Source: Mycobacterium sp. NBC_00419 (GTDB lineage: Bacteria > Actinomycetota > Actinomycetes > Mycobacteriales > Mycobacteriaceae). Taken from it: a stretch of DNA of 64,000 nt. Shown piece after piece: positions 50,385-60,149 of the stretch. The notes under the pieces were generated by a model, which made no database searches, was not told the origin of the DNA, and was given only the letters and a program-made list of their open reading frames with translations. Each line of letters opens with the position of its first letter. The stretch's first letter is position 1. Where the stretch lies: the NCBI RefSeq assembly GCF_036023875.1, contig NZ_CP107931.1, forward strand, positions 4,402,001 through 4,466,000, in the 5' to 3' direction. The translations under genes were made by a program, and so were the position numbers.

Positions 50385-53009
50385 GTGGTGAACCCGGCAC
50401 TGACGGAAACCCTGACTGCCGTGCGGGTCGCGGCGGCTCCGGTTGACGAGGTCATGGGCTGGCTTGACAGCTCCGCCGGGGGCTTATCGAGCGCGGAGGT
50501 GTCCGCCCGGCGGGCACGGTACGGCCCGAACGCCGTCCGGACCCATCATGTCAACGCTGTCGCGGTGCTGGGGCGTCAGCTGCGCAGCGCCGTCCTGATC
50601 CTGCTGGCGGCAACGGCAGTCGTCTCGTACTTTCTCGGCGACAGCCTGCAGGCGATCATCATCGGGGTGATCCTCACGGCCAGTATTGGTCTGGGCTTTA
50701 TCAACGAGTACCGCGCCGAGCGGGCTGCCGCGGCACTGCATTCCGGCGTGCGGCACACCGCGATCGCTCGGCGTGACGGGGCGTTCGTCCCCGTCGACGT
50801 CACCGAACTCGTCCCCGGTGATGTGATCCGGGTGTCGTTGGGCGAGGTCGTCCCAGCGGACCTGCGGCTGATCGAGGCCACTGGCCTGGAATGCAACGAG
50901 AGCATCCTGACCGGCGAGTCGATGAGTTCGGAGAAGTCGCCGCCACAGGTCGCAGCTGACGCTGAGTTGGCCGAGTGCAGCGACGTGGCCTTCATGGGCA
51001 CCATCGTCAGTGCGGGCGAGGGAATCGGGGTGGTGTACGCCACTGGTGGAGATGCCGAGTTCGGCCGCATCGCAGCCGGTTTGGGCGAGCGCCAGCCCGA
51101 AACCGATTTTCAGGCCGGCCTGCGCAAATTCTCCTACTTGTTGCTGCAGGTCGCGATCGCCCTGACGGTGCTGATCCTGGTCACCAATCTCCTGCTGCGC
51201 AGGCCGCTGATCGATTCGGTGCTGTTCTCCCTGGCGATCGCGGTCGGTATCACACCTCAGCTTCTTCCCGCCGTGGTCAGCGCCAGCCTGGCGACGGGGT
51301 CTCGGCAACTGGCCAAAGCCAAGGTCCTGGTGAAGCGCCTGGTGTGTATCGAGGATCTCGGCGATATCGACATCCTGATCACCGACAAGACCGGCACTCT
51401 CACCGAAGGCAGTATCAGTCTGGTCGATGCGGTCGATCCCGCTGGCGCGCACAGTGACTCAGTCCTTCGCCTTGGGCTGCTGGCCACCGACGTCGACCCC
51501 GGATCCGGTGAGGTCAGCGCCAACGCGTTGGATGCCGCGCTGTGGGAATCCCCCCGGGCCAAGGAGGTGGTGGGCGGCGTACACCGCATCGCGAGCGCGC
51601 CGTTCGACCACGTCCGCCGGGCCACCTCAGTGCTGGTTGACGACAATGGGAAACGGCTGCTGGTGCTCAAGGGAGCGCCCGAGCAGGTACTGGCCCGCTG
51701 CCAGCCCACCTCGGAGGCAGCGCGGCATACCCTGGACGCGTTGTTCTCCGCCGGTCGCCGGGTGGTCGCGGTCGCCGCGAAACCGGCAGCCGGGCTGACC
51801 ACGATCAACGCCGACGACGAGTCCGATCTGATGTTGGCCGGGTTCGTGGTCTTCGCCGACGAACCCAAGGCCGCCGCACGGCAGTCCCTGGCCCGGCTGG
51901 CCGCACTGGGCATCGAGCTCAAGATCGCCACCGGCGACAACCCCAGGGTTGCCGAAAAGGTCTGCGCCGACTTGGGTTTACCGTCGAAAGGCACGATGAC
52001 CGGTGCGCAACTCGAGACGCTGGGCGACGATGAATTTGCCGCGGCCGCGCAGAACAATACGATCTTTGCCCGCATCTCTCCGGAGCAGAAGGCGCAGCTG
52101 ATCAAGTCGGCACGGCATGCGGGCCGGTCGGTCGGATTCCTCGGCGACGGCGTCAACGACGCGCTGGCCCTGCACGCCGCCGATGTGGGGATCTCGGTGG
52201 AGAGTGCCACCGACGTCGCCAAGGATGCCGCCGACGTGGTCCTGCTGGAGAAGGATCTCGATGTGTTGGCCACCGGGGTTGCCGAAGGCCGGCGGATCTT
52301 CGCCAACACCATCAAGTACGTGCTGATGGGCACATCGAGCAACTTCGGCAACATGTTCAGCGCGGCCGCCGCGTCGGCACTGCTGCCATTCCTCCCGATG
52401 CTGCCGAGCCAGATCCTGCTGAACAACCTGCTCTACGACAGCTCCCAACTGGCGATCCCGACCGACCACGTCGACGAGGAGCAGCTGCACGCCCCGTCGC
52501 ACTGGAACATCGCCTTCATCCGACGGTTCATGCTGACCTTCGGTCCGATCAGTTCACTGTTCGACTTCCTGACATTCGGTCTGATGCTCGGCGTTCTGCA
52601 CGCAGGCGCCACCGAGTTCCGCACCGGTTGGTTCGTGGAATCGCTTGCCACCCAGACGTTGATCATCTTCGCGATCCGCACCCGCAGGGTGCCGTTCTTC
52701 CGAAGCCGGGCCAGTGTGCCGTTGACGATCACCACCCTCGTGGTCGTCGCCATCGGAGTGCTGATCACGATCTCTCCGCTGGCCCACCCGTTGGGCTTCA
52801 CCCCGCTGCCACTGAAGTTCTTCGGCGCGCTCGCCGGGTTCGTGGTGGTCTACCTGGTCCTCGTCGAATTGACGAAAAAATGGTTCTACGCCGAGCAGAT
52901 CCGCGAAGCCGGCCAGCCGCAACGCACCCGGGGGCGCGAACATCGCATTCACCGGCGCGCCGCACGCTTCAGTCACGCCGGCGCCATCGCCGCGCGCACC
53001 CGGCCATAG
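50385..53009 (+). CDS. mgtA: Magnesium-type P-type ATPase (MgtA family)
   Basis: An 874-residue P-type ATPase of the Mg2+-import class (IIIB). Actuator motif T-G-E-S near residue 175; the phosphorylation site is Asp334 in I-T-D-K-T-G-T-L-T-E-G; the hinge motif is G-D-G-V-N-D-A-L-A-L. The ion-path helix before the phosphorylation site reads V-G-I-T-P-Q-L-L-P-A-V, where MgtA usually has T-P-E-M-L-P; the Glu to Gln change may alter ion choice. Four C-terminal membrane helices are present. GAGGAGG supports a start at GTG 50385 or GTG 50388. No regulator or leader peptide was recognised. Confidence 0.88.
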   Translation: MVNPALTETLTAVRVAAAPVDEVMGWLDSSAGGLSSAEVSARRARYGPNAVRTHHVNAVAVLGRQLRSAVLILLAATAVVSYFLGDSLQAIIIGVILTASIGLGFINEYRAERAAAALHSGVRHTAIARRDGAFVPVDVTELVPGDVIRVSLGEVVPADLRLIEATGLECNESILTGESMSSEKSPPQVAADAELAECSDVAFMGTIVSAGEGIGVVYATGGDAEFGRIAAGLGERQPETDFQAGLRKFSYLLLQVAIALTVLILVTNLLLRRPLIDSVLFSLAIAVGITPQLLPAVVSASLATGSRQLAKAKVLVKRLVCIEDLGDIDILITDKTGTLTEGSISLVDAVDPAGAHSDSVLRLGLLATDVDPGSGEVSANALDAALWESPRAKEVVGGVHRIASAPFDHVRRATSVLVDDNGKRLLVLKGAPEQVLARCQPTSEAARHTLDALFSAGRRVVAVAAKPAAGLTTINADDESDLMLAGFVVFADEPKAAARQSLARLAALGIELKIATGDNPRVAEKVCADLGLPSKGTMTGAQLETLGDDEFAAAAQNNTIFARISPEQKAQLIKSARHAGRSVGFLGDGVNDALALHAADVGISVESATDVAKDAADVVLLEKDLDVLATGVAEGRRIFANTIKYVLMGTSSNFGNMFSAAAASALLPFLPMLPSQILLNNLLYDSSQLAIPTDHVDEEQLHAPSHWNIAFIRRFMLTFGPISSLFDFLTFGLMLGVLHAGATEFRTGWFVESLATQTLIIFAIRTRRVPFFRSRASVPLTITTLVVVAIGVLITISPLAHPLGFTPLPLKFFGALAGFVVVYLVLVELTKKWFYAEQIREAGQPQRTRGREHRIHRRAARFSHAGAIAARTRP

Positions 53010-53066
53010 CCTCCACGACGTGAACACCACCGATGCGAGGATGGAGGCGAACACGTACGGAGGTAG

Positions 53067-54008
53067 ATGGTGACGCGGCTGCAAGTGGCGATTCTCGACG
53101 ACTACCAGAACGTTGCGTTGGCGATGGCGGACTGGTCGGCGGTCACCGAGCGCGCCGATGTCACCGTCTTCAACGACCACGTCTCGGATCCCGGTGAACT
53201 GGTCGCCCGACTGGCGGACTTCGACGTCATATTCGTGATGCGGGAGCGAACGCCGCTGACCCGCAGCATCATCGAACGCCTTCCCCGACTCAAGATGATC
53301 GCCTCCACCGGGCCGTTCAACGCCTCGATCGACATGGCCGCCGCCCAGGACCACGGCATTCACGTCGGGACGACCGGTGGCACCGTCGCGTCCACCGTCG
53401 AGTTGACCTGGGCGCTCATCCTGGCCGGCGCGCGCAACCTCGTCGCCGAGTCCCTGTCGGTGCGCGACGGCGGCTGGCAGACCTCGGTGGGACGTGAACT
53501 GGCCGGGCGCACGCTCGGCGTCCTTGGCCTGGGCCGCATCGGCACGCGCGTGGCGCGCATCGGCGAGGCGTTCGGTATGAAGGTCGTCGCCTGGAGTCAG
53601 AACCTCACCGTCGAGGCGGCCGAGGACGCCGGCGCCGCCCGCGTCACCAAGGACGAGTTATTCGCCACCGCGGATGTCCTCACCATCCACATGAAACTCA
53701 GCGAGCGGTCCACCGGCCTGGTCGGCGCGCCTGAACTGGCGCAGATGAAGCCCACCGCTCTGCTGGTCAACACCTCGCGCGGACCCATCATCGACGAGGC
53801 GGCGTTGGTCGAGGCACTGCGGTCACACCGGATCGCCGGGGCGGCACTCGACGTGTTCGACACCGAACCGCTCCCACTCGAGCATCCGCTGCGCACCCTC
53901 GACAATGTGCTCGCCACCCCGCACATCGGCTACGTCGCCGACCGCCCGTATCGCATCTTCTTCCGTGATGCGGTCGCCGCGATCACCGACTGGCTCGACG
54001 CTCAGTAG
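53067..54008 (+). CDS. D-2-hydroxyacid dehydrogenase (NAD-dependent)
   Basis: A 313-residue D-isomer-specific dehydrogenase. Rossmann motif G-L-G-R-I-G near residue 149, catalytic Arg in N-T-S-R-G-P-I-I-D-E-A-A-L, Glu in D-V-F-D-T-E-P-L and His in T-P-H-I-G-Y. It probably reduces a 2-oxoacid or oxidises a D-2-hydroxyacid. Good GGAGGT ribosome binding site. It converges with the amidohydrolase gene, overlapping its stop by 7 bases. Confidence 0.9.
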   Translation: MVTRLQVAILDDYQNVALAMADWSAVTERADVTVFNDHVSDPGELVARLADFDVIFVMRERTPLTRSIIERLPRLKMIASTGPFNASIDMAAAQDHGIHVGTTGGTVASTVELTWALILAGARNLVAESLSVRDGGWQTSVGRELAGRTLGVLGLGRIGTRVARIGEAFGMKVVAWSQNLTVEAAEDAGAARVTKDELFATADVLTIHMKLSERSTGLVGAPELAQMKPTALLVNTSRGPIIDEAALVEALRSHRIAGAALDVFDTEPLPLEHPLRTLDNVLATPHIGYVADRPYRIFFRDAVAAITDWLDAQ

Positions 54009-55270
54009 GCGTCCGGGTCCTGCTGCACCGCCACCGGTACCGGATGCTGGTAGAGGCGGGAGGCGTTCTCCCACGTCACCTTTCGGATGATCTCGGCGGG
54101 CAGACCGTGGATCTGCTCACGGATGGTCTCCTGGGTGTGCGGCCACGTCGAGTCGCAATGCGGGTAGTCGGCCTCGAGCAGGATGTTGTCCGACCCGATC
54201 CGCTCGTGCTGCACGAACGACGACTGGTCCTCGACCGCGCAGAACCAGAAGTTCCTGGTGAACACCTCCGCCGGGGTCAATGTCTCGCCGAGGTTGCGCC
54301 ACGTGCCGTACATCTCGTGATAGCTGAGCATGTGGTCGAGTCGGTCGAGAAGCCCTGCCACCCAACCGATCCCACCTTCGGACAGGCAGATCTTCAGATC
54401 CGGGTACCGGGTGCACACACCGGAGTACAGCCAATCGACGGCTGCGGAGATGGCGTAGGCGAAGAACAGCACACCCTGAACGTCCGGCGGTGCGTCTGCT
54501 GTCGTCGACGGTGAGGTCCCCGACGAGCCGATGTGCAGGTTCACCACCGTTCCGGTCTCCGCGCAGGCGGCCATCATCGGCTCCCAATAGCCGGAGTGGA
54601 TCGTCGGGAACCCCAGCAGGGCCGGATTCTCGCTGAACGTCACGGCATGGAAACCGCGTTCGGCGTTCTCGTAGATCATCTTCGCGCCGACGTCGGGGTC
54701 CAGCAGCCAGGGCAGCTGGCAGGGGATGATCCGGTCGGGGTAGGCCCCCGCCCAGGCTTCGAGGTGCCAGTCGTTCCACGCCCGCACCGAGGCCATCGCC
54801 AGGTCGCGGTCGGAGGTCACCTGCTGGAGGCGCTGGCCGGCGAAGCCGGGAAGAAAGGACGGGAAGTTCAGCGACGCGTAGACCCCGTTGAGATCCATGT
54901 CGGCCACCCGCGCGTGGATATCCCATGCACCGCGGCGCATCTCGTCGAAGCGCGTCGGTTCGAAGCCGTACTCCGAGACCGGCCGGCCCACGACCGCGTT
55001 GAATCCGACATTGGGCAGTGACTGCCCGTCATACATCCAGGTTTGGCCGCCGTCACCGGTCTCGACCACGCGCGGCGCCCGGTCGGCGAACTTGCGGGGA
55101 ACCCGTCCTTCGAAGGTGTCCGGTGGCTCGACGATGTGATCGTCGACCGAGATGACGGTGTAGTGGCGCGTGGCGCGCTGCGGCTCCGGCAGGAACGTCA
55201 CCGACCGCTCGTCACCAGTCTTGGCGGTGGTGAAGTTCAGGTTCGCCGACAACTCATCGATGGACGCCAT
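54002..55270 (-). CDS. Amidohydrolase-family protein (amidohydrolase 2, ACMSD-like)
   Basis: A 422-residue TIM-barrel amidohydrolase of the type common in actinobacterial catabolic clusters. The first metal motif is degenerate, V-D-D-H-I-V-E-P-P, as in that subgroup; later N-L-H-I-G-S-S-G-T-S supplies a His, and E-A-D-Y-P-H-C-D-S-T gives the C-terminal Asp. Related members decarboxylate or hydrolyse cyclic or unsaturated acids; the reaction here is unknown. It is the third gene of the ligase, aldolase, amidohydrolase unit. Confidence 0.85.
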   Translation of the reverse strand: MASIDELSANLNFTTAKTGDERSVTFLPEPQRATRHYTVISVDDHIVEPPDTFEGRVPRKFADRAPRVVETGDGGQTWMYDGQSLPNVGFNAVVGRPVSEYGFEPTRFDEMRRGAWDIHARVADMDLNGVYASLNFPSFLPGFAGQRLQQVTSDRDLAMASVRAWNDWHLEAWAGAYPDRIIPCQLPWLLDPDVGAKMIYENAERGFHAVTFSENPALLGFPTIHSGYWEPMMAACAETGTVVNLHIGSSGTSPSTTADAPPDVQGVLFFAYAISAAVDWLYSGVCTRYPDLKICLSEGGIGWVAGLLDRLDHMLSYHEMYGTWRNLGETLTPAEVFTRNFWFCAVEDQSSFVQHERIGSDNILLEADYPHCDSTWPHTQETIREQIHGLPAEIIRKVTWENASRLYQHPVPVAVQQDPDAY

Positions 55271-55283
55271 AGGTCACACTCCT

Positions 55284-56060
55284 TCAGTCCAGTACGCCAC
55301 GGTCGGCTTTGATGGTCATGCGGGCAGCGCCCGCCCAGTACACGTCGGCGGCCCGCTCGATCAGGGAGGCCTGCATGCCCACCATGTCGCCGCGGTTCAT
55401 CTGCGACGGGGTGCGGCCGGTCAGCATCACGTCGTAGGCCAGCCGGCACACCCGCTCGATCGACACCGCCCGGTACACCGCTGCCGCCAGGTCGTGTCCG
55501 GTGGCGATCACGCCGTGGTTGGCCAGGATCACCAGGTTGGCCGATCCGATCTGACCCGCCAATTCGGCGGCGCGCCAAGGGGTGTCGATCTCGCCGTCAT
55601 ACTTCTCGACCAGGTACATGTCGTCGAGGAACAGCGCCCCGGTCTGGTGGACGAGCTCGGGCAGCACGCCGAGGGCGGCGATGAGGCTGACGTAGTAGGG
55701 GTGATTGTGGATCACCACACGGGCGTCGGGGCGCTGGCGGTGAATCTCGGTGTGGATGTGGATGGCCGGCGTGACATCCCAGCGGCCGCGAACCACCCGG
55801 GCGTCCTCGTCGACCACGCAGATGTCGGATGCGGTGAGTTCCTGCCACCACAAACCCCACGGGTTGACGTACATGTCGCTGCGGCCGTCGGGCTGCCAGG
55901 TGATGTGGCCGGCCATGTTCTCGGCGAACCCGATGCTGGCGAGATGGCGGAATGCGATCGCCATCTTCTGCTCGTCGGTCAGATCGACCCCGATGCGGGG
56001 CACCTTCGACGGCGCCCATACGCCCAAGCCGCCCCGGCGGACTTCTTCGGTACCACTCAT
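55284..56060 (-). CDS. Class II aldolase/adducin family protein
   Basis: A 258-residue class II aldolase fold. Zinc ligands are probably in the H-I-H-T-E-I-H-R and I-H-N-H-P-Y-Y blocks (about residues 100-125) and in L-A-N-H-G-V-I-A-T-G further on. N-M-A-G-H-I-T-W is the usual N-terminal motif. ATG 56060 gives an ATGA overlap with the ligase stop; an extension to 56255 would lie inside that gene. Probably a lyase or decarboxylase acting on a product of the neighbours (inference). Confidence 0.87.
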   Translation of the reverse strand: MSGTEEVRRGGLGVWAPSKVPRIGVDLTDEQKMAIAFRHLASIGFAENMAGHITWQPDGRSDMYVNPWGLWWQELTASDICVVDEDARVVRGRWDVTPAIHIHTEIHRQRPDARVVIHNHPYYVSLIAALGVLPELVHQTGALFLDDMYLVEKYDGEIDTPWRAAELAGQIGSANLVILANHGVIATGHDLAAAVYRAVSIERVCRLAYDVMLTGRTPSQMNRGDMVGMQASLIERAADVYWAGAARMTIKADRGVLD

Positions 56061-57649
56061 GGTTGCTCCAGTGTCGATCGGATCACGTCGCGAAGTTGGC
56101 CTTTGGCGATCTTGCCGCCTGAGGACCGCGGCAGCTCCCCGAGGATCTCCAGCCGCTCGGGCAGTAATTCCTTGGACATGCCCTGGGCCAGCAGGTGCTC
56201 GACGAGGGCGGGCAACTCCAGCGTGTAGCCGTCCTTGAGTTCGGCGAACACGCACACCCGCTCACCGAACAACGGGTCGGGCATGGCCACCGCCGCGGCC
56301 ACCGCAACGGCCGCGTGGGTGGCGACGACTTCCTCGACCTCGACCGCACTGATGTTCTTGCCGCCACGCAGGATGAAGTCCGACGTCCGGCCGGTCAGCC
56401 GCAGATATCCCTCGGAGTCCAGTTCGCAGATGTCGCCCATCCGCATCCAGCCGTCGGGGGTGTAGAGCTGGTCGTGGTCGACGCCGCCCAGATAGCCCAT
56501 GCTCAACGCCGGCCCTCGGCAGACCGGTTGTCCGTGGCCGGATTCCGTCACATCGGTGTCGCCGTCGAACAGCCGGACCTGCATCTCGGGGACGACGCGT
56601 CCGGCGGTCCGCAGCCGGTGATGCAGCGAGTCCTTGGTGGTGGTCGCGCTGAGCATGCCGGTCTCGTTGGACCCGTAGAACTGCAGGATCGTCACACCGG
56701 TCAGGTCCTCGAACTGTGCGGCCTGGGTGTAGGGCAGCGGCTCGCCGCCGGTGAACACCACCCGCAGGCTGCTCAGGTCGTGCACCCGGGAGGCGTCGCT
56801 GGCCAGCATCATCATCAGCTGGGTGCTCACGCAGCACAGCACCGTCGCGCGGTAGCGCTCCACGGCCGCGCAGGTGGCCGCCGCGTCGAAGCGCTCGATG
56901 CGCACTGCCGTCGCGCCGAGGTGGATCGGGGTGGTGTGCGAGGTCCACAGTCCGAAGCCGAACGGGGTGGGGATCACCGGCAGGAACACGTCGTCGGCAG
57001 TGAGCTCGCCGTTGGCCACCGCCTTCTGGTGAAAGTAGTGCCAGCGGTTCTGGGTGTGCACGACGCATTTGGGCAGACCGGTGGTGCCCGAGGTGGAGTT
57101 GATCAGAAACGGCTCGTCGGGGCCGATCGGCGACAAGTTTTCGGCCGGTCGCGCGAGGGTGTCGATGTGCAGATCACCGGAGTCGTCGAGCACGACCGCC
57201 GGCACGGCCGCTTCTTCGGCAACCGTGGCGGCCTGCTCGCGCCGGGTGGCGTCGCTGACGATGAGTGAGGGTGCCGTGCTGCGCACGATGTGGGTTGCCT
57301 CGCGCACGCCGGCGCGGGCCCCGAGGCCGACGGTCACCGCGCCGCAGCGTTCGATCGCGACGAACAGGACGTGGATTGCGGCGGTGTCGCCGTGCCACAC
57401 CGCCACCCGGTCTCCGGGGCCGACACCCCGGGCGCACAGTTGCGCGGCGAGGTTGGTGGCGGCGGCGTCGAATTGCGACCAGGTCAGGACGCGGTCGGAG
57501 CCTTCGAGTCGGAAATCAATATAGGCCGCTTTGTCGGGGAACGACGCGGCGCTGACGGCGACACGGTCGGACAGTGTGGTGTCCGACCACCAGCCCTGCG
57601 TTCGATAGTGCGCGGCTTCAGCGCTGGTCGTGGCAGCGTCGACGCCCAT
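56057..57649 (-). CDS. Acyl-CoA ligase (AMP-forming), cyclohexanecarboxylate-CoA ligase-like
   Basis: A 530-residue AMP-forming ligase. Phosphate loop N-S-T-S-G-T-T-G-L-P-K-C-V near residue 180 (Cys in place of the common Gly), Y-G-S-N-E-T-G for adenine, hinge G-R-T-S-D-F-I-L-R-G-G-K-N-I-S and the catalytic Lys in S-S-G-G-K-I-A-K. The N-terminus (Y-R-T-Q-G-W-W-S-D-T-T-L) resembles cyclohexanecarboxylate-CoA ligases. ATG 57649 fits the family; a GTG at 57679 and an open frame to 57742 are possible, no clear ribosome binding site decides. It is the first gene of the unit with the aldolase and amidohydrolase. Confidence 0.87.
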   Translation of the reverse strand: MGVDAATTSAEAAHYRTQGWWSDTTLSDRVAVSAASFPDKAAYIDFRLEGSDRVLTWSQFDAAATNLAAQLCARGVGPGDRVAVWHGDTAAIHVLFVAIERCGAVTVGLGARAGVREATHIVRSTAPSLIVSDATRREQAATVAEEAAVPAVVLDDSGDLHIDTLARPAENLSPIGPDEPFLINSTSGTTGLPKCVVHTQNRWHYFHQKAVANGELTADDVFLPVIPTPFGFGLWTSHTTPIHLGATAVRIERFDAAATCAAVERYRATVLCCVSTQLMMMLASDASRVHDLSSLRVVFTGGEPLPYTQAAQFEDLTGVTILQFYGSNETGMLSATTTKDSLHHRLRTAGRVVPEMQVRLFDGDTDVTESGHGQPVCRGPALSMGYLGGVDHDQLYTPDGWMRMGDICELDSEGYLRLTGRTSDFILRGGKNISAVEVEEVVATHAAVAVAAAVAMPDPLFGERVCVFAELKDGYTLELPALVEHLLAQGMSKELLPERLEILGELPRSSGGKIAKGQLRDVIRSTLEQP

Positions 57650-58177
57650 CGGCAAATCATAGGGTGGGTATGCGCGCACGAGACGATGTTCGGAGTCCCA
57701 TAAAACGATTACGGCTCGACCGGGTCGGCGGCGAACAGCCAAGGTCGAACCAGCCCGCGGCTACGCGCGCGGGATTGCCTACTTGTGGGCAGGGCGCTTC
57801 AGCAGGTACTGAAGCCAACGAACATCGAGCAACATGAGTTCAAAGGTAGGGGCGGATATTAAGGCGGGAGCCCTCCAGCGCTAATACGTCGCTAAGAGTT
57901 TTTGCCAGAGCGCCATTAGCTTCAGTCCTGGTGATGAGCATTCAGTGGCCCGATCAGGGGCAACTGCTGTTCGGGGTGCGTGGTGCGGCAGGTGCGACGC
58001 CCCCGCACGACCGAACCAGACGTTGCCAGTGCCGACTGCCTCTCCGGCCTTGCCGGACCGGCCCGGTGCCGCATCGGTAGCCGCCGATCGATCCGCAGTT
58101 AAGGAGCGTGCGATGGGGTCTGCGGCTGCTGCCTCGAGGCCGGTCGCACCAGGAGGGCCACCTCGCGCTTGCCTGGG
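57650..58177. other. Intergenic region (528 bp), no gene recognised
   Basis: Upstream of the ligase unit on the minus strand. A plus-strand ORF (57945-58283) runs into the CAP gene in antisense and has no domain-like pattern. No tRNA, repeat array or clear promoter was seen. Confidence 0.5.
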
Positions 58178-58666
58178 TCAGGCGGGCTGGCCGTACACCG
58201 CGACGAGCACCGAACGGTCCAGACTGTTCGCCGACCACACACCGATCGCGGTGTTGGCACAGTTGGACATGATCGCCAGATAGTCGGGGTTGTAGTACCA
58301 CTGGTTGATCACGTCGAGGTTGTTGATTGCCAGAGCCGGGTTGATCGCCACGGTCTCGAAGACGGTTCCCTTGAAACCTGCTGCCTCGGCGCGTGATTGG
58401 GCAGTCGACCCGTCCGAACCAATGTCGCCGTCGAGGCTGCGGTTGTTCAGGACGTCATCGGTGTGCCACTGCGCGGCCAACGTCAACGCCGGATTCTTCT
58501 TGATGTCATTGGTGCACCCGGCCTGGTGCTGAACGGTGTACACATTGGCTACCACACCGTTGTTGAGCCGCGTGTTGTCGGCGTTCGCGACGCCCACCGA
58601 AATCGGCAGGGCGGCAACGACGATGGCGCCCGACGTCAGGGTTCGCCGAATCATTCGATGATCCAT
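58178..58666 (-). CDS. Secreted CAP-domain (SCP/PR-1-like) protein
   Basis: A 162-residue exported protein. Signal peptide with R-R-T-L-T-S-G-A-I-V-V-A-A-L-P and a cleavage region V-A-N-A-D. The mature part has CAP features: N-P-A-L-T-L-A-A-Q-W-H-T-D-D, S-D-G-S-T-A-Q-S-R-A-E-A-A-G-F, and I-N-Q-W-Y-Y-N-P-D-Y-L-A-I-M-S-N-C-A-N-T-A-I-G-V-W. Cys in A-G-C-T-N and S-N-C-A-N probably form a disulphide. CAP proteins of mycobacteria are envelope or secreted; their function is uncertain. It follows the second mce locus on the same strand after 66 bases. Confidence 0.82.
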   Translation of the reverse strand: MDHRMIRRTLTSGAIVVAALPISVGVANADNTRLNNGVVANVYTVQHQAGCTNDIKKNPALTLAAQWHTDDVLNNRSLDGDIGSDGSTAQSRAEAAGFKGTVFETVAINPALAINNLDVINQWYYNPDYLAIMSNCANTAIGVWSANSLDRSVLVAVYGQPA

Positions 58667-58732
58667 CGTGATTCCTCAATTGTGTCTCGGTGACGTGGTG
58701 AGCATAGCGTCGTCCAGTACCGCCGCCGGCGC

Positions 58733-60148
58733 TCAGGACCCGGCAGGGATGAGCATGGATTGCCATGTGCTGTCCCGGTTTGCCGGTGGTGGGAGCGGTG
58801 CGGCGTCGTACCCGTCTACGCCCATCAGGGCCGGCAGCGGGGGAGCCGCCGATGCCGGCGGTGCAGACCCCGGCGGCAGCTGCGGGATGTCCTGGCCCGA
58901 CAGGGTGGCGTTGGGGTCGCCCTTCCAGTTGTTGCCGTCGTTGAGCGGTACGTACTGCTCGTTGCTCTCGCACAGCTTCACCGTGGGCGCCCGCTTGCCG
59001 GGGACCGTCTCGCAGGGGATGTTGCGCGCACCGCGGACGTTGAACTGCGAATCCTGCGGAACACGGCAGTAGAGATCACCCGGGGCGCGGTCGGGGTAGT
59101 CGACCAGGTTCGGGATGCGGGCCTGCTGGGCGGGCAGAAAGCCGGTGGTGCAGGCCGGTGGGAGGTTCACATTGAGGTTGAACGACAGGTACTCGCCCTT
59201 GTAGGCCTGCTTGGTGTTCGCATTGGCGACGAACGTGCCCTGCCCGACGCCGACTGCCTGCGGCAGGGCCACGAGCAGTTGTTCGATCGAGTCCTTGTAG
59301 TCGATGCCGACCTGTCCGACGCTGGCCAGGTTGGCCGCCAGGACCGGCAAGGTCGGCTTGAGCCGATCCAGGAGATTACGCAGCTCGTCGGACGCCACGA
59401 TGACGCCCTGTTGGTCGATGAATCCGGCCACCGCATCGTTGTTCTGCTGCAGGTCACTGGTGACCGTCGCGAGGTGTGCTGCCCAGGCTTGGACCGCCTG
59501 CGCGGACTGGGACTGCGAATCCAGCACCGGCTTGGAGTTGTCGATGAGATTGATCAGCGGGTCGAGGTTGGCGCGCGCATCGATCGCCAACGTCGTCGAG
59601 CCCCTGACGATCTGGGACAGCTGGGGGCCGAGGCCGCCGACGGCTGTGTAGGCCTCGTCGATCGCGGTCTTGAGGTTGTCCCGCGGAATGGCCTGTAGCC
59701 CGGTGTTGGCGGCGTCGAGCAGCGAGTTGATGTCCGGTGGAATCGAGGTGTCGGAGCGCGGAATCACGTCACCGTCTTTCAACGGCGCCGATGTCCCATT
59801 GCGGGGAATCAGGTCGACGTATTGCTCGCCGATCGCGGACTGGCTGTGCACCTCGGCTTTGAGATCCGACGGGATGTCGATCCCCGATTTCAGCGACAGC
59901 ACCGCTTTGACACCCGTATTGGTCAGCCCCACCGACTCGACACGACCCACCTCCACGCCACGGTAGGTGACGTTGCCGGTGCCGTACAGACCGCCGCTCT
60001 CCGGCAACTCCATGCTCACGCTGTAGCGGCCGACGCCGAACATCTTGGCGGGCAGTTTGAGGAATTGCAGTGCCATCACCGCGACCGCGGTCACCGCGAT
60101 GAACGTGAAGATCGCGAGCTGGATCAGCATTCGTCGGTTCAGATGCAT
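58733..60148 (-). CDS. mceF: Mce family protein MceF (mce locus 2)
   Basis: A 471-residue Mce protein. Membrane segment at about 9-28, Mce domain with G-N-V-T-Y-R-G-V-E-V-G-R-V and S-A-I-G-E-Q-Y-V-D-L, then a long helical part. From about residue 330 it has the conserved tail of MceF in mce1-type loci: cysteines in P-A-C-T-T-G-F-L-P, D-L-Y-C-R-V-P-Q-D-S, N-I-P-C-E-T-V-P-G-K-R-A-P, and K-L-C-E-S, followed by a Pro-rich end. This tail is missing in the MceF of locus 1, so the two loci are not recent copies. One base after mceE. Confidence 0.92.
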   Translation of the reverse strand: MHLNRRMLIQLAIFTFIAVTAVAVMALQFLKLPAKMFGVGRYSVSMELPESGGLYGTGNVTYRGVEVGRVESVGLTNTGVKAVLSLKSGIDIPSDLKAEVHSQSAIGEQYVDLIPRNGTSAPLKDGDVIPRSDTSIPPDINSLLDAANTGLQAIPRDNLKTAIDEAYTAVGGLGPQLSQIVRGSTTLAIDARANLDPLINLIDNSKPVLDSQSQSAQAVQAWAAHLATVTSDLQQNNDAVAGFIDQQGVIVASDELRNLLDRLKPTLPVLAANLASVGQVGIDYKDSIEQLLVALPQAVGVGQGTFVANANTKQAYKGEYLSFNLNVNLPPACTTGFLPAQQARIPNLVDYPDRAPGDLYCRVPQDSQFNVRGARNIPCETVPGKRAPTVKLCESNEQYVPLNDGNNWKGDPNATLSGQDIPQLPPGSAPPASAAPPLPALMGVDGYDAAPLPPPANRDSTWQSMLIPAGS

Positions 60149-60149
60149 A

